Made by a program: the position numbers and the translations under genes. Below, one piece after another: positions 1 to 12,996 of a stretch of 64,000 bases of DNA. The DNA lies in contig OY856188.1 of the NCBI GenBank assembly GCA_963693315.1, positions 2,664,257 to 2,728,256 on the forward strand, given 5' to 3'. The notes beneath the pieces are model-generated. The model saw only the letters and a list, made by a program, of their open reading frames with translations, searched no databases and was not told the origin of the DNA. How positions within the stretch are numbered: position 1 is the stretch's first letter; each line of letters opens with the position of its first letter. This stretch comes from Diogma glabrata (lineage: Eukaryota > Arthropoda > Insecta > Diptera > Cylindrotomidae).

Positions 1-640
1 AGAAACGTGCTGTTACAAGCACATGATCAATTTGATTTCGAGTGTTTCCATTCGGTGAGACCCATGCTTATGAATCGATCGATGCGGAAAGAAAGTGCTG
101 CATTCAATTCTCAAATTATTTGAGAATGCAAACTCAGTGATTCTTTCACCATTATCATTCAAATGCAGGCTGTTGGGGCCCACCACACTTTCATAAGAGA
201 TTCCTCTTCCAACCTGCCCATTAAAGTCACCATTATATGAAGTCGCGTACTGGTGTTTGTTTCACAACTTCTTCCAGTGCTATGTGGAAAGATTCCTTCT
301 CGTCGACGGTCTTAGCTTCAGTAGGTGCATGCACGACAATAAGAGAAATATTGTTGTATGTATACCGCGTACGTAGGTAACAGATCTTCTCATTGACCGG
401 AATGAATTTCATCTCGGCTTCTTGTATGCGTACACCAACAAGAAAGCCAGTACCAAATTCTCTTCGAGAAGGAGGACCACTACAGTATAGAGAGTGATTA
501 TCCAAATCTTGTTTTCCGATTATCGGCTGTCTAATTTCTTGCAGAGCTATGATATCCATCCTATACCTCTCAGCCTCTATTTCTAGACTTATAAGAGCAT
601 CAGGAGCGCTCAGGCTGCGCACGTTCCGATTCGGTAATCT
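1..640 (-). pseudogene. RTE-type non-LTR retrotransposon, endonuclease domain, 5'-terminal part, frameshifted
   Basis: Reading the minus strand gives an apurinic-like endonuclease (EEP) domain as found at the start of RTE-clade LINE ORFs. Visible blocks in order are NVRSLSAPDAL near the start, DIIALQEIR (the metal-binding Glu region), GTGFLV, an APTEAK segment, GDFNGQVGR (catalytic Asp/Asn motif), NDNGERITEF, FFPHRSIHKHGS and SPNGNTRNQIDHVLV. The frame is broken twice: near position 232, where the first open stretch of 129 codons stops just before GDFN, and near 52-58, before SPNG. The 5' part of the ORF is inside the window; the reverse transcriptase would lie beyond the left edge. It is a dead fragment nicking nothing now. 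Clade assignment rests on motif resemblance and could be confused with a related LINE clade. Confidence 0.8.
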
Positions 641-840
641 GGTCCTTTTTCACATCAAGGTAAAATTCTATTTATGTGTCTGGGTCTGTTATTCTCTTTG
701 TGATTACCAAATTTATCAAATTAGTTTTTTCCGGGGGTTAGGGTGTTACTGTTAACCTTAGGCCCAACCCAAATTGTCGTGAATCTTCATGAATTCTGCA
801 TCTTAAGGTTACCAGAAACAACCTTTTTGCATGTTTATAT
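641..840. other. Short unassigned spacer
   Basis: No gene or repeat is recognised between the RTE fragment and the fold-back element. It may include 5' UTR of the RTE copy. Confidence 0.4.
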
Positions 841-2686
841 TAGGCCAATAGAATTACGGATTGTACGTGTTGTTGTCGGTAGCAGGTCAGAATTTTTTTA
901 ATCTCTGGGGTAGGGTACTCACATAATGGACATGCCGAGTCCACTCGTCCGGCACATGGGAACTGGAGTTATTCAACAAAGTGTGCTGGAAATCGCTTCC
1001 TTGTAGGCAATATAACTCGTAAATGGTGCACTTTAGGATACTGGTGCCGCAGAACTTTTTTGTTCCTTAATTGTTTTTCTTTAACTTAAAATAAAAAAAA
1101 AAATAAAAAAATTTGTTTTGTTGCAAATTTTTGCGAAAAAATGTCTAAAGATCGATATTTTTCAATTGAATTTAGTTATTTGCAAATAATTGTTTATAAC
1201 ATAATTGACCCCTTTATCTTGTAGCTGAAACCTCAACGAAAAAAATAAGCTTCAGAACGTTTCATTCGTTTTTGCACAATTCCATTTTGCACTTAATGCC
1301 TGAAAAAAAGTTGTTAACTTTGGGCAGGCCGCAAGGTCTGGGTTTTCATCCGATCGCAATCTGCTTGACGGAAATTAAAAGGGTGTAGTGTCAGCTTTAA
1401 ATAGCATGTTTGTTGCCAATACCCATATTCAATATTAACAACACTTGCAGTGGTTCAAAAAAACTGCGAAAATTCCTTAGTTACAAAATTAAATTTCTCA
1501 ACGAATTTTCCACTTAACGAGATGCGTTTTTAAAATTTGCAAAGTGCTTAGAAAACCTCAGATTTTAAAAAATAGACCTCTCTAACATGATTTGGGACAT
1601 GATTACACATAAGTAGTTCATTACTTTTTCATTAAATTTATTTGTCATTACAATAATACTCAATTATACATCGTGCCGCTACGTACATTTTACGTATACT
1701 ATACAGTACGTTTTATTTTTTCATAGAGCACGTTACTAACAGGAGTCAGAGTAACCAATCACGTGTTGGTTAGGCACATACCCAGCATCTTGTGAGCACA
1801 ACAGTATCATTTTGGAGGGAAATTCTCAGTTCCTGTCGATATATGGCATACAAAATCAATATCACAATCGCGGTTTCAAAAACAAAATGGGCCATAGCTC
1901 GGTCCAAATCATGTTAGAGAGGCTTCTTTTTAAATCTTCGGTTTTCTAAGGAATTTGCAAATTTTAAAACCGCATCTCGTTAAGTTGAAAATTCGTTAAG
2001 AAATTTAATTTTGCAACTAAGGAATTTTTTACGGTTTTTTCGAACCACTGTAATTGTTGTTAATATTGAATATGGGTATTGGCAATCAAATTGTTATTTA
2101 AAGCTGACACTACATCGTTTCGATTCCTGTCAAGCAGATTGCGATCGGATGAAAACTCAGACCTTGCGGCCTGCCCAAAGTTAACAACTTTTTTTCGGGC
2201 TTAATGCCTGAGTGCAAAATGGAATTGTGCAAAAACGATCAAGCCGAATGAAACGTTCTGAAGTTTATTTTTTTCGTTAAGGTTTCAACTACAAGATAAA
2301 GGGGTCAATTATGTTATAAACAATTGTTTGCAAATAACTAAATTCAATCGAAAAATATCGATTTTTAGACATTTTTTCGCAAAAATTTTCAACAAAATAA
2401 ATTTTTTTTTTTTTTAATTTTAAAATATAGAAAAACATTTAAGGAACAAAAAAGTTCTGCAGAACTAGTATCCTAAAGTGCACCATTTACGAGTTATATC
2501 GCTTACAAGGACACAAAAAAAATTTTCTAGCACACTTAGTTGAATAACTCCAGTCCCCAGGTGCCGGGCGAGTGGACTCGGCATGTCCATTATGTGAGTA
2601 CCCTACCCCAGAGATTAAAAAAGTTTCTGACCTGTTACCGACAACAACACGTAAGCCATATCTTTTTCCGTTATTCTATTGGCCTA
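841..2686. mobile_element. Large fold-back element with arms of about 755-785 bp
   Basis: The left arm (about 841-1595) and the right arm (about 1903-2686) are imperfect inverted copies of each other, separated by a loop of about 307 bp. Paired landmarks include TAGGCCAATAGAATTACGGA at 841 against the reverse of TTCTATTGGCCTA ending at 2686, the stretch reading GGACTCGGCATGTCCATTATG and its complement, and CATGTTAGAGAGG at the inner ends. Arms differ by scattered substitutions and small indels, so the element is not brand new. No transposase is encoded. A short ORF at 2540-2737 lies inside the right arm and is not a gene. TA-rich flanks suggest, but do not prove, insertion at TA. Confidence 0.8.
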
Positions 2687-4726
2687 TATAGCGAGCCGCT
2701 TGATTTAAGACAGACGCCCGCTCCCAGCCGCCCCTAACATGGAGAACAGATGATTTGTTCACATTGGTTTTAAGGCACCAAGTTGCCGTGATGCAGCGTC
2801 ATTGACAAAGCTGTTTTTACCCTGCTTGTCTCCGATGCACCACCCCAATTCTGTCAGCATTACCCAGGCAGCACGGCGTGGACGTCGAATTTCGGATTTT
2901 GCTACCCATATACATTTACATATATATAATTAATAAAATCATGTTCCACCTACAACATATTTTTCACTTTTTAAAGAATAAATGAAGGAAACATCACTAA
3001 TGGAAAAGTGATTTATTTTTTAATAGTTTTCCGTTCCTTTTATTTCCATTGAGACTTAAGTGTAAGAATTTCTTTTAAAATTTATACAAAAAATAAATAA
3101 TTTTATTTTTACCTGTCACGAGACATAATTATAATAATTTAAAAAGTCAAGTAAATTGAATGTTGAAATTTTTTTTATACAGTGGAATAATTAAATTTGT
3201 TTTGATAATTATAAGGTAACGATAAAAAGTAAAAACTTATCCATTTTCAAAATGTTTGAATGACTTCTTGAGAGGAGTTTTGTAAAATATGATTTGAAAA
3301 AGATTTGTTACTTCCATTTATTAAATCGGATAAAGTTTACGATCATTGATCATAAAAATGTTCAATTAAGTTCCAATAAAATTCTTATCAACAGCTTTTA
3401 AACGTACCCATTGATCCTATCCACTAAACACGTCGCAAATTTTATTGGCATAAAAAATTAATATAAAAACGCTTTTATACCGAATAATATTTGAAACATT
3501 AGTTCTGGTTTACTTTTAATGTTTCCCGACTACAATTTTTTTTACTCTTTTCCTGACGTTTAATAGTCTGTTGTACGTTAACTTTTTATAGTCACGATTT
3601 ATTACTATATATGACTTCAAAGAATACTTTTAAGAAAATAAAATAAATTAAAAAAAAACTTTTTTCCAATAAAATAAAATAAGAAAAAAAGAACTTAAAT
3701 TCAAGAATTGAGATAAGAAGGCACAACACGCCTACACTGTAGTCATCATTTTTAATCGTAATCCGACAACGATCGAAGATTGGATGAAATTATATGCATG
3801 TGTGTGTGTGGTAAGAACTCGATAAGAAATAAGAAATAAAAATATTAAAATAATAAAAAAAATAAACTAATTTTACTTTGTATTTTGGTATCCAATTTTA
3901 TTTCTTTTCAAAATTGTAATAAAAGAAAATAAATTAAAGTTAATGTTTTTATCTTAAGATTGTATTAGTGTGGAAAATTTGAAATTAAAAGTTTATTTCA
4001 CGCCCCATTTCAATAGATTTTATTCTATATGTGGAAAATAGAAAATGGTTTTTAGTGCTAGTCAGGAAATGTAATTGAGTATGGAATTTCAACGGTTGAT
4101 CGAAATAATAAATAAAAATAAATAAGAAAAAAGGTATGAAAGAATTAAGATTCTTTTGCACTTTTCCATCTAAATATCATCTGCATATCCTGCATATTAA
4201 GCACTTTTAGTTTGGTACTGGCATGTTGAACATCTCGAAGTAGCATGATCGTCTTTCAGTATACATGCTATAAATTTGATATGATTCCGATACCCAACAC
4301 TTTGCCCGTAGCCAATCGTAGTCCGGGGTTCTCACTAGCAATTTTAGGACAGTTGCAGGTAGGACCGTTACCGTTCTTCTAGTTTGCTGGCTTTATGCTG
4401 TCACTATATTGCGCTCTGTTTATCAAAGCCTAAACTAGCTGCAGATCCAGCACATCACTAAAACAACTGGCGATCTCTGTCTTGTAGAAACAGTGGTTCC
4501 AATCAAATTTACCGGCCTAGATCTCTTAATTTCTCTCAAAGATGGTTCCATCTTGATACATTTTTTCTACATTCGAAAAAGTTTCCAGCCATTTAAGAAT
4601 TTCACCACTTGCTTTTCTATTGCGTTGTAAGTAACCTGATAACTCCTCGTTCTTTTGTATCATTACAATCACAAGACGACTCTCTCTTAATCTTATTTGT
4701 CGATTCATGAGACTGAGGCATAATCT
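2687..4726. other. AT-rich stretch without a recognised gene
   Basis: Mostly low-complexity AT-rich DNA with A and T runs. A minus-strand 60-codon ORF at 4526-4708 shows no domain and is treated as chance. Nothing else is supported. Confidence 0.5.
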
Positions 4727-5398
4727 TAAACCGAGTCTGAATTTGAATCTGAGTCTGAGCCTGAGTCTCAGTCTGAGTCTAAGTCTGAGTTTGAGTCGGA
4801 GTCGAAGTTGGAGCCTGAGCCTGAGTATGAGCCTAAGTCTGAATCTAAATCTGAATCTATATCTGAATCTGAATCTGAGTTTGAATCTGAATCTGAGTTT
4901 GAATCTGAATCTGAATCTGAATCTGATTCTGAGTTTCAGTATGAGTCTGAGTCTGAATATGATTCTGAGTTTGTGTGTGTGTCTGAGTCTGGTTTTGTGT
5001 CTGTGTCTTAGTCTGAGTTTGTGTCTGAGTCTGAGTTTGTATCTGAGTTTGTGTCTGAGTCTGAGTTTGTATCTGAGTCTGAGTTTGTGTCTGAGTCTGA
5101 GTTTGTGTCTGAGTTTGAGTTTTTGTCTGAATTGGAGTCTGAGTTTTTGTCTGAGTTTGAATCTGAGTTTTTGTCTGAGTCTGAGTTTGTGTTTGAGTCT
5201 GAGTTTGTGTCTGAGTCTGAGTTTGTGTCTGAGTCTGAGTTTGTGTCTTGATCTGAGTTTATGTCTGAGTCTGATTCTGAATATGAGTCTGAATCTGAAT
5301 ATGAGTCAGTCTAAATCTGAGCCTGAGTCGGAATATGAGTCTTAGTCTGCGTCGGAGTCTGAATATGAGTCTTCGTCTGTGTCGGAGTCCGAGTATGA
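4727..5398. repeat. Hexanucleotide minisatellite, TCTGAG/TCTGAA/TTTGTG variants
   Basis: About 670 bp made of degenerate six-base units, mainly TCTGAG, TCTGAA and TCTGAGTTTG-type doublets. Because six is divisible by three, every frame on the plus strand stays open for long distances and encodes Leu-Ser or Ser-Glu repeats; the 212-codon ORF at 4707-5345 is a product of this. Higher-order units of 12-18 bp (TCTGAGTCTGAGTTTGTG) appear in the second half. Confidence 0.9.
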
Positions 5399-6796
5399 TC
5401 ACGATTTTTTTGTTTTAGACTGGGTCTTAGTATTTATAAGTGAGTTTTATGTCCTTGTTTTATAGGTCTTAGATGTAACGCAAGAAAGTTTTCAAAGCAA
5501 AACAATATACTAAAACTATAGTTTATTAACTTTAAGAAATAAAAAACTGGGTCCGTATGGCTACCGCATTTTATTTTTATTATATTTTGTTTTATAAATA
5601 TTTCTAATTGAGCATTTTTAAATAAAATCATATATTCTCATTTATATTACATAAGTAGCTGAATAAAATTATGATTGCAAAAATAGATACGAAATCAACG
5701 GTTTTCTAAATACATTAAAAGCCCATTGTTTCAATAACTTTTCTTTTCTTTTCAAAATTATATATGTTATATTAAAACGTAAAACATGTTCACCTTCATA
5801 ATATGACTAAATCTTGTCACGATTTCTTAAAAAAGTTAAAATTTATTTTATTCCAAATCTCAAACAAATAAATACGCGCGCTTGTTTTTACTTAAATTAA
5901 ATTCAAATAAATCACACAATTCACAAAAATAAATAAATTTTAATAAAACAAAATTATTTTTATTTATTTATATATTAAAGATGTGAATAAAATTGTTTCG
6001 TCTTCGTTCTTCGTTAAAGAATTTAACAAAAGAAATACATAAATGTGTAAATTTTTATTGAAAGCTATTGTTACCAACAGTCAACGTCTAAAAGCACGTC
6101 ACATCATACACTCAGTTATTTGTACAAGTGGGACTTGATAAATAATTAGCATGAAACATGACGATATATTCTAGAATCTAGAGACTCAAAACTTTTCTGA
6201 TTTCGTTTATTTTACCCTAATCGGTTATCCTGTTGTCGATTATTCACACCTATAAAGGTTTAATTATTAGTTTATAACTATTTTTTATTGATATTAAAAA
6301 TTATTAGTTTTTTATTGCTTGAAACTTTTAATAGTAATCATAATCCGTTTTTATTATTTCTGTGTTGTGTCAAATTTGTTCAACTTTTTATTTTATAGAG
6401 CTTTAATTTTCAATAATAAAACAATAATAATATAATCATAAAGTTTTAATGAACTACGTTAAAGTTAACGAGAATAGTAAATATTCTAATAAAGTTTGAG
6501 GGTTATAATTTGTTTTATACTGGTTGTTGTTATTTTAGATGCGGTTGTTAATCGTTCAGTTTTATGAATGGAAGTAGAATTTCCATTGGTCATATATATT
6601 TTCAATTGTTTTTGATTAACTTTAAAAAATAATTAAGGTCTTGTTATGGAAAATAGATTTTGATTTTGTTTTATTTTGCACAGGCAGCTTTACTAAACGC
6701 CACAGGGTTTCGAATAATTTGGTGTTTCCCTTCAGTTTTATTATACAAATTTTGGAGCTTTTTACTTCACCACAATTTTAAATTGTGTGAAGCTAA
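5399..6796. other. AT-rich stretch without a recognised gene
   Basis: Low-complexity AT-rich sequence. No ORF with a recognisable domain and no terminal inverted repeats were found. Confidence 0.5.
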
Positions 6797-7006
6797 TATG
6801 AAGAAGAACAGGAGGATCCTCTGACCGTTTCCCTACAGAGGTCCGACGGAGAAGATGACAGAGAAAAAGATGATGAAAACGAAAATAACGATCAAGGTCC
6901 TTTCCCCCCGAAGAGAGCAAGAAATTATCTGAATGGCACCTACTGTTGTAATGTAATTAAATGTGAGGAACCTGGTCAGCGGGCCTACATGGCCTATATG
7001 TTCTAA
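6797..7006 (+). pseudogene. Unassigned acidic coding-like remnant (69 codons, no start codon)
   Basis: On the plus strand an open frame runs directly from a TAA at 6794-6796 to a TAA at 7004-7006. It has no ATG near its start. The encoded peptide is strongly acidic (segments EEEQEDPLTVSLQ, DGEDDREKDDENEN), then turns basic (PKRARN) and ends with a Cys-containing segment, YCCNVIKCEEPGQRAY. Its composition is unlike the surrounding AT-rich DNA and more like coding sequence. It may be an exon remnant of a transposon or a host gene; a splice acceptor could supply the start, but no partner exon was found. Function unknown. Confidence 0.3.
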
Positions 7007-7469
7007 AATGAGCATCTGTGCTATTTAGACTTCCAGTACTGAATATGTGTACATAATGGTGCATATTTCGACCAATACTTTGACCGGGAATGGTGAGAAA
7101 TTAATAGATTCATTAGTTGACAGTTGTTGCAAAGCTTCAGATTTCACACTCAACACTGAAACTGCTTTAACAGGAAAATAGATAAAATAGTAAAGTAATA
7201 TATATTATTGAAAAAAATTTAATGCTCTAGAACGCTATGGCCAGCATTTAGTTTTTTGGTGAATCGTTGAAGAGTTATTCGGTCAAAAAGAGCAAATGGA
7301 AAGCATAAAGTTTTTTTTCCAAAATTACAGACTTTCAAGAGCGGATATCTCGAAAACTATACAGGATTTCAAAAAAATGATTAGCAAATTTAATCAGCTT
7401 TCATTTTGTACAGAGTAGTTATGTCAGTAGGACGCACGGTTTTCGAGATATAAGCAAAAAACCGAAAAA

Positions 7470-7556
7470 TGAGACTTTCAAACCCCCCTCTCCGGCATAG
7501 AGGCTACGGGCAAGGACTTTTGATATGATTCCAGGTTCAACTCCTAACTAGTCCAA
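7470..7556 (+). repeat. tRNA-derived SINE-like fragment (resembles tRNA-Gln)
   Basis: GGCATAGAGG near 7493 resembles a pol III A box. GGTTCAACTCC near 7531 matches the B-box consensus GGTTCRANNCC. Between them GGACTTTTGATATGATTCC resembles a tRNA-Gln anticodon arm with TTG. The acceptor stem does not pair, so this is not a working tRNA gene; a tRNA-derived SINE or tRNA pseudogene is the likely reading. Confidence 0.35.
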
Positions 7557-10132
7557 ACAAAGTTACGAAGTCAAAAATTGTGTTCCAAGCATTTCCCTCT
7601 ATACCTTTTCGTTGACTGGGCTATAGATATTGTTTTTCAACTACAAAACTAAAAATCTGTCAATTTTAATACAAGTTAATAACAGTATGTTGGGGACAAA
7701 ACTGAGCCTTGGGCACTGAGCCAATCAACCAAAGTTCAACACCTCCGCCATTTATTAACTACTACCCATGTAATCAACACTGAAACAATTGTTTGTATGC
7801 CATTGATGATAAAAACTAGGAGCGTGGGCCTCCTCAATTGTCTTTCACATTTAATCAATTTTTTGGTTGCATTCCACCAAAAGACTTAACTCGTTATTTA
7901 TATGGTGTAGAGTGCTTTCCAATTTATCACTATTTCCTGATTGTCGGTCAATTGGAACACCGGTGTGTAGAGGATTGTTAATTTTATGCTATAAAACACT
8001 TGCACCTAGATGGGAGTCGATTCCAGGTCCACAGAGTTCGAGTCTAACATGTTTACCAATAAATCACTCAACAAACAAAATGTTGTTAATCTTTACAAAT
8101 TACGTAACGCAACATTCAACGTTTTTTAACCCCCTCCCTTCCGCTCTAATAAATCACAACACGTTGAAAAGAAATCCCTGGTTTCATCGGGAAAATGTTC
8201 GGAAAACTATTATATTTCAATCGGTAAACATTTTCATGTGTCTAAATCCTAAATGGTAATTAAATATTATAGACAAACAAAAATAAAATTTTTAATTAAC
8301 TAAAACAAATTGATTTTAATTCTTTCGCCGACCATCACTTTTCTAATTTTTAACCAGTAATACTATAACGAAAAAGCTAACCTCTGTTGCTATACTGTAT
8401 CCTATTTTCTCCTTCGATTCGAAGTTACAGTTCCTCGCCAAAATAAACGAAATTTTTTTCAAATTTGTTTACGCAAAAAAAAAACGTTGTGTTGATCACC
8501 TGTACTTGCATGAATAAATTATGGTATGGGTAATCAAAAGATCATCTGATCATTATTTACATACACAATGAGAAAAAACAATAAACTTGATTTAATCAAA
8601 GTACCGTTAAAACTAGATTTATAATTATTGGATTAGTCCGTCGCGAATTTTGAAATAGTTTAGTCGGTTGTGATTTTTTCTAAATTTTATTGTTTATTTT
8701 GGTTATTAAATTAAATAAAAATGTTTGTGTGTGAGCTATGGTGTTTTCGTTAATTCATTTAAATATTCTGATTTTGTAGAACAATTTATTCCGAAAATTC
8801 TATTCCGAATGAACTAACGAAAAGGGCCTCTAGTTTGGTGACAAAATGGCAGGCTCTTAGGTGATTTCGTATTGTTGTTAGTGAGGTCCATGGAAGCTTG
8901 AACATCTAATGGTGAGTAATATTATTCTTAAATTATTTTAAAATCTATTCAATTTGTGAAAAATAAAACTTAAACTTTATTTCTAACGGTTTGTTAAAAT
9001 TATTAGTACTATTCCTGTCAAATATTTGTTAGTACAATTTTTTGAATATTGTTGAATGTTGAGGCGAAATATGTTCTGAGGGGTTTTGGCTAAATATTAT
9101 TTCCATGTGATATCGTCAACTTTCGATAGTTTGTATGTTTGTGCCCCAACTAATTAGTAATTTGGTGATGAAAATTTACATGCACTATTTATGAGTGCTA
9201 TTTTGTTCACTTAAACTATTTCACACTAAGTCATGAGAAAATTATTGTTTATTAGATCGCACACTTTATTGTAACTGGTTAGGTATTAAAGCTACTAGTA
9301 TATAATTTAAAGTATTAAAATTATAATTTTACACTGTGATTTACCATACTATTTTAATTCGTTTTAATATATTGTAATTAAAACAATTGAATGTGTTTCG
9401 CGAAAGTCCGAAAAAGAAGTGAAGTTTTTCATCATCTTTACCGCCAAACAAAAATTGAAAAAGATGTCAATTGAGTCAAAATCGATCTTTCGAGATTTTT
9501 GTGTTTTTTCGAATTAATTAATTAATCGTTTGGCGCTACAAGTGCAAAGTGACTTTATCGATCATTGTTTAGACGGTTGGTGTCACGAGTAAACTAAGTG
9601 ATCGTTTATATTTGTAGAATTATTAATTATTATTTAAATTTTAATATAATAACCTCTACAATCTCATCTTCTGTTATTAAGTATATTATTAACTAGGTAA
9701 ATAAATTTACTCAATCTTATAAGTATCGTACACGCCATCCACTTAATTTTGTTTTTAAAATAATTCTAATAAAAACTTTTTGACTTTTATGAACGAGATT
9801 TAAAAGTATTTTAGGACGATGGGTAAAAATAACTTTACATGGTGTCTTAATATTGACAGTATTTGGAGTATAGCGTTGGTATATTAAAAATGTATCCAAT
9901 TTATCCTCTTTTTGCAATTGCATTACTTTGTAAATGGTAGGTAGGGTGGTGACTTTGTGATCTTTATTCCATGAAATTTACAAAAACTCAATAACTTGGC
10001 GGAGAAAAATAATGGTTGGTGTTAAATAATGCACAATTTTCGACTTATTTTCAAAAATGTCAAAATATTTTCCTGTTCCCCGCCCCTTTATTTCGAACAT
10101 TACAAAAGAAAAATTTTCAACAAAAATCCCCG
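7557..10132. other. AT-rich stretch without a recognised gene
   Basis: Contains a 130-codon plus-strand ORF at 7867-8259 with no recognisable domain, and a weak B-box-like motif (GTTCGAGTC) near 8037. Nothing else can be supported. Confidence 0.5.
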
Positions 10133-10255
10133 GTTATAGGCAGTGGCGTAGCTAGCATGGGTGGCACCCGGGGCGGATATTGTGGTGTCACCCCAAAAAT
10201 AAAAACTGTCAATAATAATAAAAAGCCGATAAACGTAATTTATAATTTTTTTTAA

Positions 10256-12996
10256 TTAATACAAATGAGCATTATTATTATAAGCCCGCAAGTAATTTTT
10301 AACTAATTTTAATTTGCTGAAACTCCTCTCACACGAAGCCACTGATACGCAAATAGTCATAAATAACTTTAGTGCGACCGTAAGATTCGGAAGAAATTCT
10401 AAAAAATCCTATTCTACGATGAATTTCAAAAAGTCTAGGTACACCCAGTTAGAAACTGTAACATTGGCCGCTTTTAAATGCCTCCTCACCCTTTGTATCT
10501 CTATGAGGAGTTCTGTTGCCAATACCGCATCATAAAAACCAGTAAATGTTGATACCGATAATTTTAACTCTTCACTGTTCGCCAAAAGCTAAGTGGTTGC
10601 CTGCACAACCTCGAACAATGAAGCTAAATCTTGAACTGACTTCAGTCTAGTTCGGAGTTCAACACTGAATCGGTCAAGACATTCCAACATGTCCTTTTTA
10701 AGTTGAGCTCTCAGTGTCAGTCCAACATCAGGTGCAAACTCACCACCCGTTCGTTTTTTGCGTTTTTATGACGAATTCGGCTTTCCATTGGAATGTCATA
10801 GTCCTCCGATTTTTTCGCAGCAAGATCTATTGCCTCTTCTACAATAAAACTTCGTTATGAATTGACTCTATTTTTTTAGCTAATTGATCAATATTCAAGC
10901 CCGTGCTTTGCAATCCAATCTGAGCACAGATATTATTTCTCTTAGAATATCATTCCAAAACAAAAGATAGCAAAGAAACGAAAAATCACATGCTGCATTG
11001 ATAAGGTTCTGTGCAGCGCCTCTAGTGTCTACATTTTCTTGTTGATCACTTAACTTCTTAATTTCAGCCACAATCCCATCAACATTTTCGGCCAATACTT
11101 TTACTGCAGCATAATGAGCACTCCAATGCGCTGTTAAGAGTATTTTAACAGTTGCTTTGTTGTGTTTAGCAAGTACTTCCCAGCGGCTAGTCGAAGCAGA
11201 AAAACATGTAAAAATGGCTTCCACTGACGAGTGTTGGCCGTATAAATTAATTGAATGCTCTTTGCAGCCCACAAAAATTGCTTTGTTATTTTTTGCTTTA
11301 ATAATAGCTTGCACTTCTCCATGTATACTACTCATAACAGCTGCATTATCATAATCTTTGGGAGCGACAATTCATAACATCTATACCATCATTTTCAAGA
11401 TTTCTACACTGAAAAAAACATACGAGATTGATTCAACAACCGTACAATGATAAGCCGATGCAGTTGAGACAATCACATGAAATATTTATGTGAAAATAAA
11501 ATATAGTTCAATTAATCTCAAATACTTAAATTTTAAAATGAAAAATTCATGATATAAGGCCAATGAAATATGTTTTCATGGAAATAGTTATTAACTTTAT
11601 TCAACTACTGTTATATTGGATAACACTTTATATTTTAATTACACCTCATTCTGTTATCAGGAAAATGTTACTGAGTACTGAGTAGTTGTCCCATTCACGG
11701 TGAAATTGTTTGTAAATATCTTTTCTTTGCATGAATAATAAACTGCCATCTTCGAGATGAGGTTATCATTACTTCAATTTTTTTTTCAGTGTAAGAATTT
11801 CATCGCTTAAATCAGCGGCTTTTTTCCACGTAAAGGAAAAATTCCAAGGAATACTTCCTTGATTTCCACTTTACTACCATCAATTTTCACATAACGAATC
11901 ACTTCTGACATTTGATCAATATGTGAAATGTCAGGTGTGCTATCAAACATAATTCCAAAATATTTAACCGATTTAATTTCGTTGACAAGCTTAAACTTTA
12001 CGTGGATCGCTAAACATTTATGAACTCATTTTGTATATCTGGTGACAAATATGATACTTTTGGTGATTTACCATGCTCCAAATTCAAAATGTGTTCTTTT
12101 AACACTACGTCATACTTTGACAATAGTTTGGTTAGTTCTAAGAAATTGCCTTTATTTGAAGAACTTTGTCCTTCATCATGTCCATGAAATGCTGGGTTTT
12201 GTTTAGATAAAAACAAAGTTATATCCAATAATCGTGATAAAAGATGTTTCCACTTCTGTTTTTTATTATATATTAATTGCAAGGCTGCGTCTCGTATCGT
12301 TTTATGAATTTTTAACCTCATTTTCAAAGTTTTCCACTTTTCAAAATTCTCCAGATGTTCATTTGAAGTTTCATGCTCGGCCACTTTGGGATTTAGTTTC
12401 CACCGCTTCTGATATCCAGTAGTAAATGTTGATTTTGTATTATTATTATTGGTGACAGCAAATACACGACAACAGAAGCAATACAGGACGCAAGTTATTA
12501 TTTACAGGAGAATAAACAATCCATGGCCGTAGAATTTTTCACCATTATTCATCATTTTATAAAACCATTCTTTAGACAGATGGCGAACATCACCTTTTAT
12601 GTCTAACCCGTGTCTAGATACAGTAACAAACGACCCTTCTCTATTTTGAAAATGTTCACTTTCTTTTTTTATGATTTCAATGCGAACATTACCAGAGACG
12701 AGTATATTCCAATGTGATACATCTCTTAAGTCCTGAAGTGATTCACCCATGCAAATACTGTCGATAGTAGAAGCATTAGCGGCATTATCACTGTCATTTT
12801 CATTATTCCTTTCTAATTCGTCATCATAGGTTATCATTATTAATTCTGTATTGTTGCTGTTACTTTCCGAAGATGAGCCAATATTCTCTGAAACATTCGT
12901 TGCATCAACGTGATAATCAGTTTCTTTTGATGAACCTTGGATATCATCGGGTTTTGTAACATATTTATAGATTTGGTCTTTTTCTGCTGGAATCAA
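10256..12996 (-). pseudogene. hAT transposase, ZMYM1-like/TTF-type, degenerate
   Basis: Minus-strand pieces line up in the order of hAT transposases annotated as zinc-finger MYM-type 1-like. At the N-terminus a Ser/Asn-rich region is followed by HLSKEWFYKMMNNGEKFYG and, past a stop near 12500, CVLYCFCCRVF and the GYQKRWKLNPK segment of a TTF-type zinc finger. HLENFEKWKTLKMRL, SYLSPDIQNEF and KYFGIMFDSTPDISHIDQM come next, then RWSAHY-like and TRGAAQNLINAACDFSFL blocks, and finally the hAT dimerisation motif SVASCERSFSKLKL ending at a stop at 10256-10258. Several stops and frameshifts, a MITE insertion and a C-terminal deletion after SKLKLVKNYLR inactivate it. The family binds its own DNA ends and cuts and pastes the element in the nucleus. 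Confidence 0.85.
11407..11791. mobile_element. TA-flanked MITE with CACTGAAAAAAA ends (385 bp), inside hAT copy 1
   Basis: Ends are CACTGAAAAAAA at 11407 and its complement ending at 11791; only about 12 bp pair. TA lies on both sides (11405-11406 and 11792-11793). hAT copy 2 carries the uninterrupted sequence at the same place (GATGAAATTCTTAAAAATC, near 30356), so the insertion and its TA duplication can be read directly. TA target choice suggests mobilisation by a Tc1/mariner-type transposase. Confidence 0.75.

Noticed and set aside
2540..2737. 65-codon ORF
   Set aside because: Lies within the right arm of the fold-back element; no matching protein features.
4707..5345. 212-codon Leu-Ser ORF and companion Ser-Glu ORFs
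   Set aside because: Produced entirely by a hexanucleotide repeat; unit length keeps frames open. No domain.
10314..10535. 73-codon plus-strand ORF
   Set aside because: Antisense shadow of the hAT transposase C-terminus.
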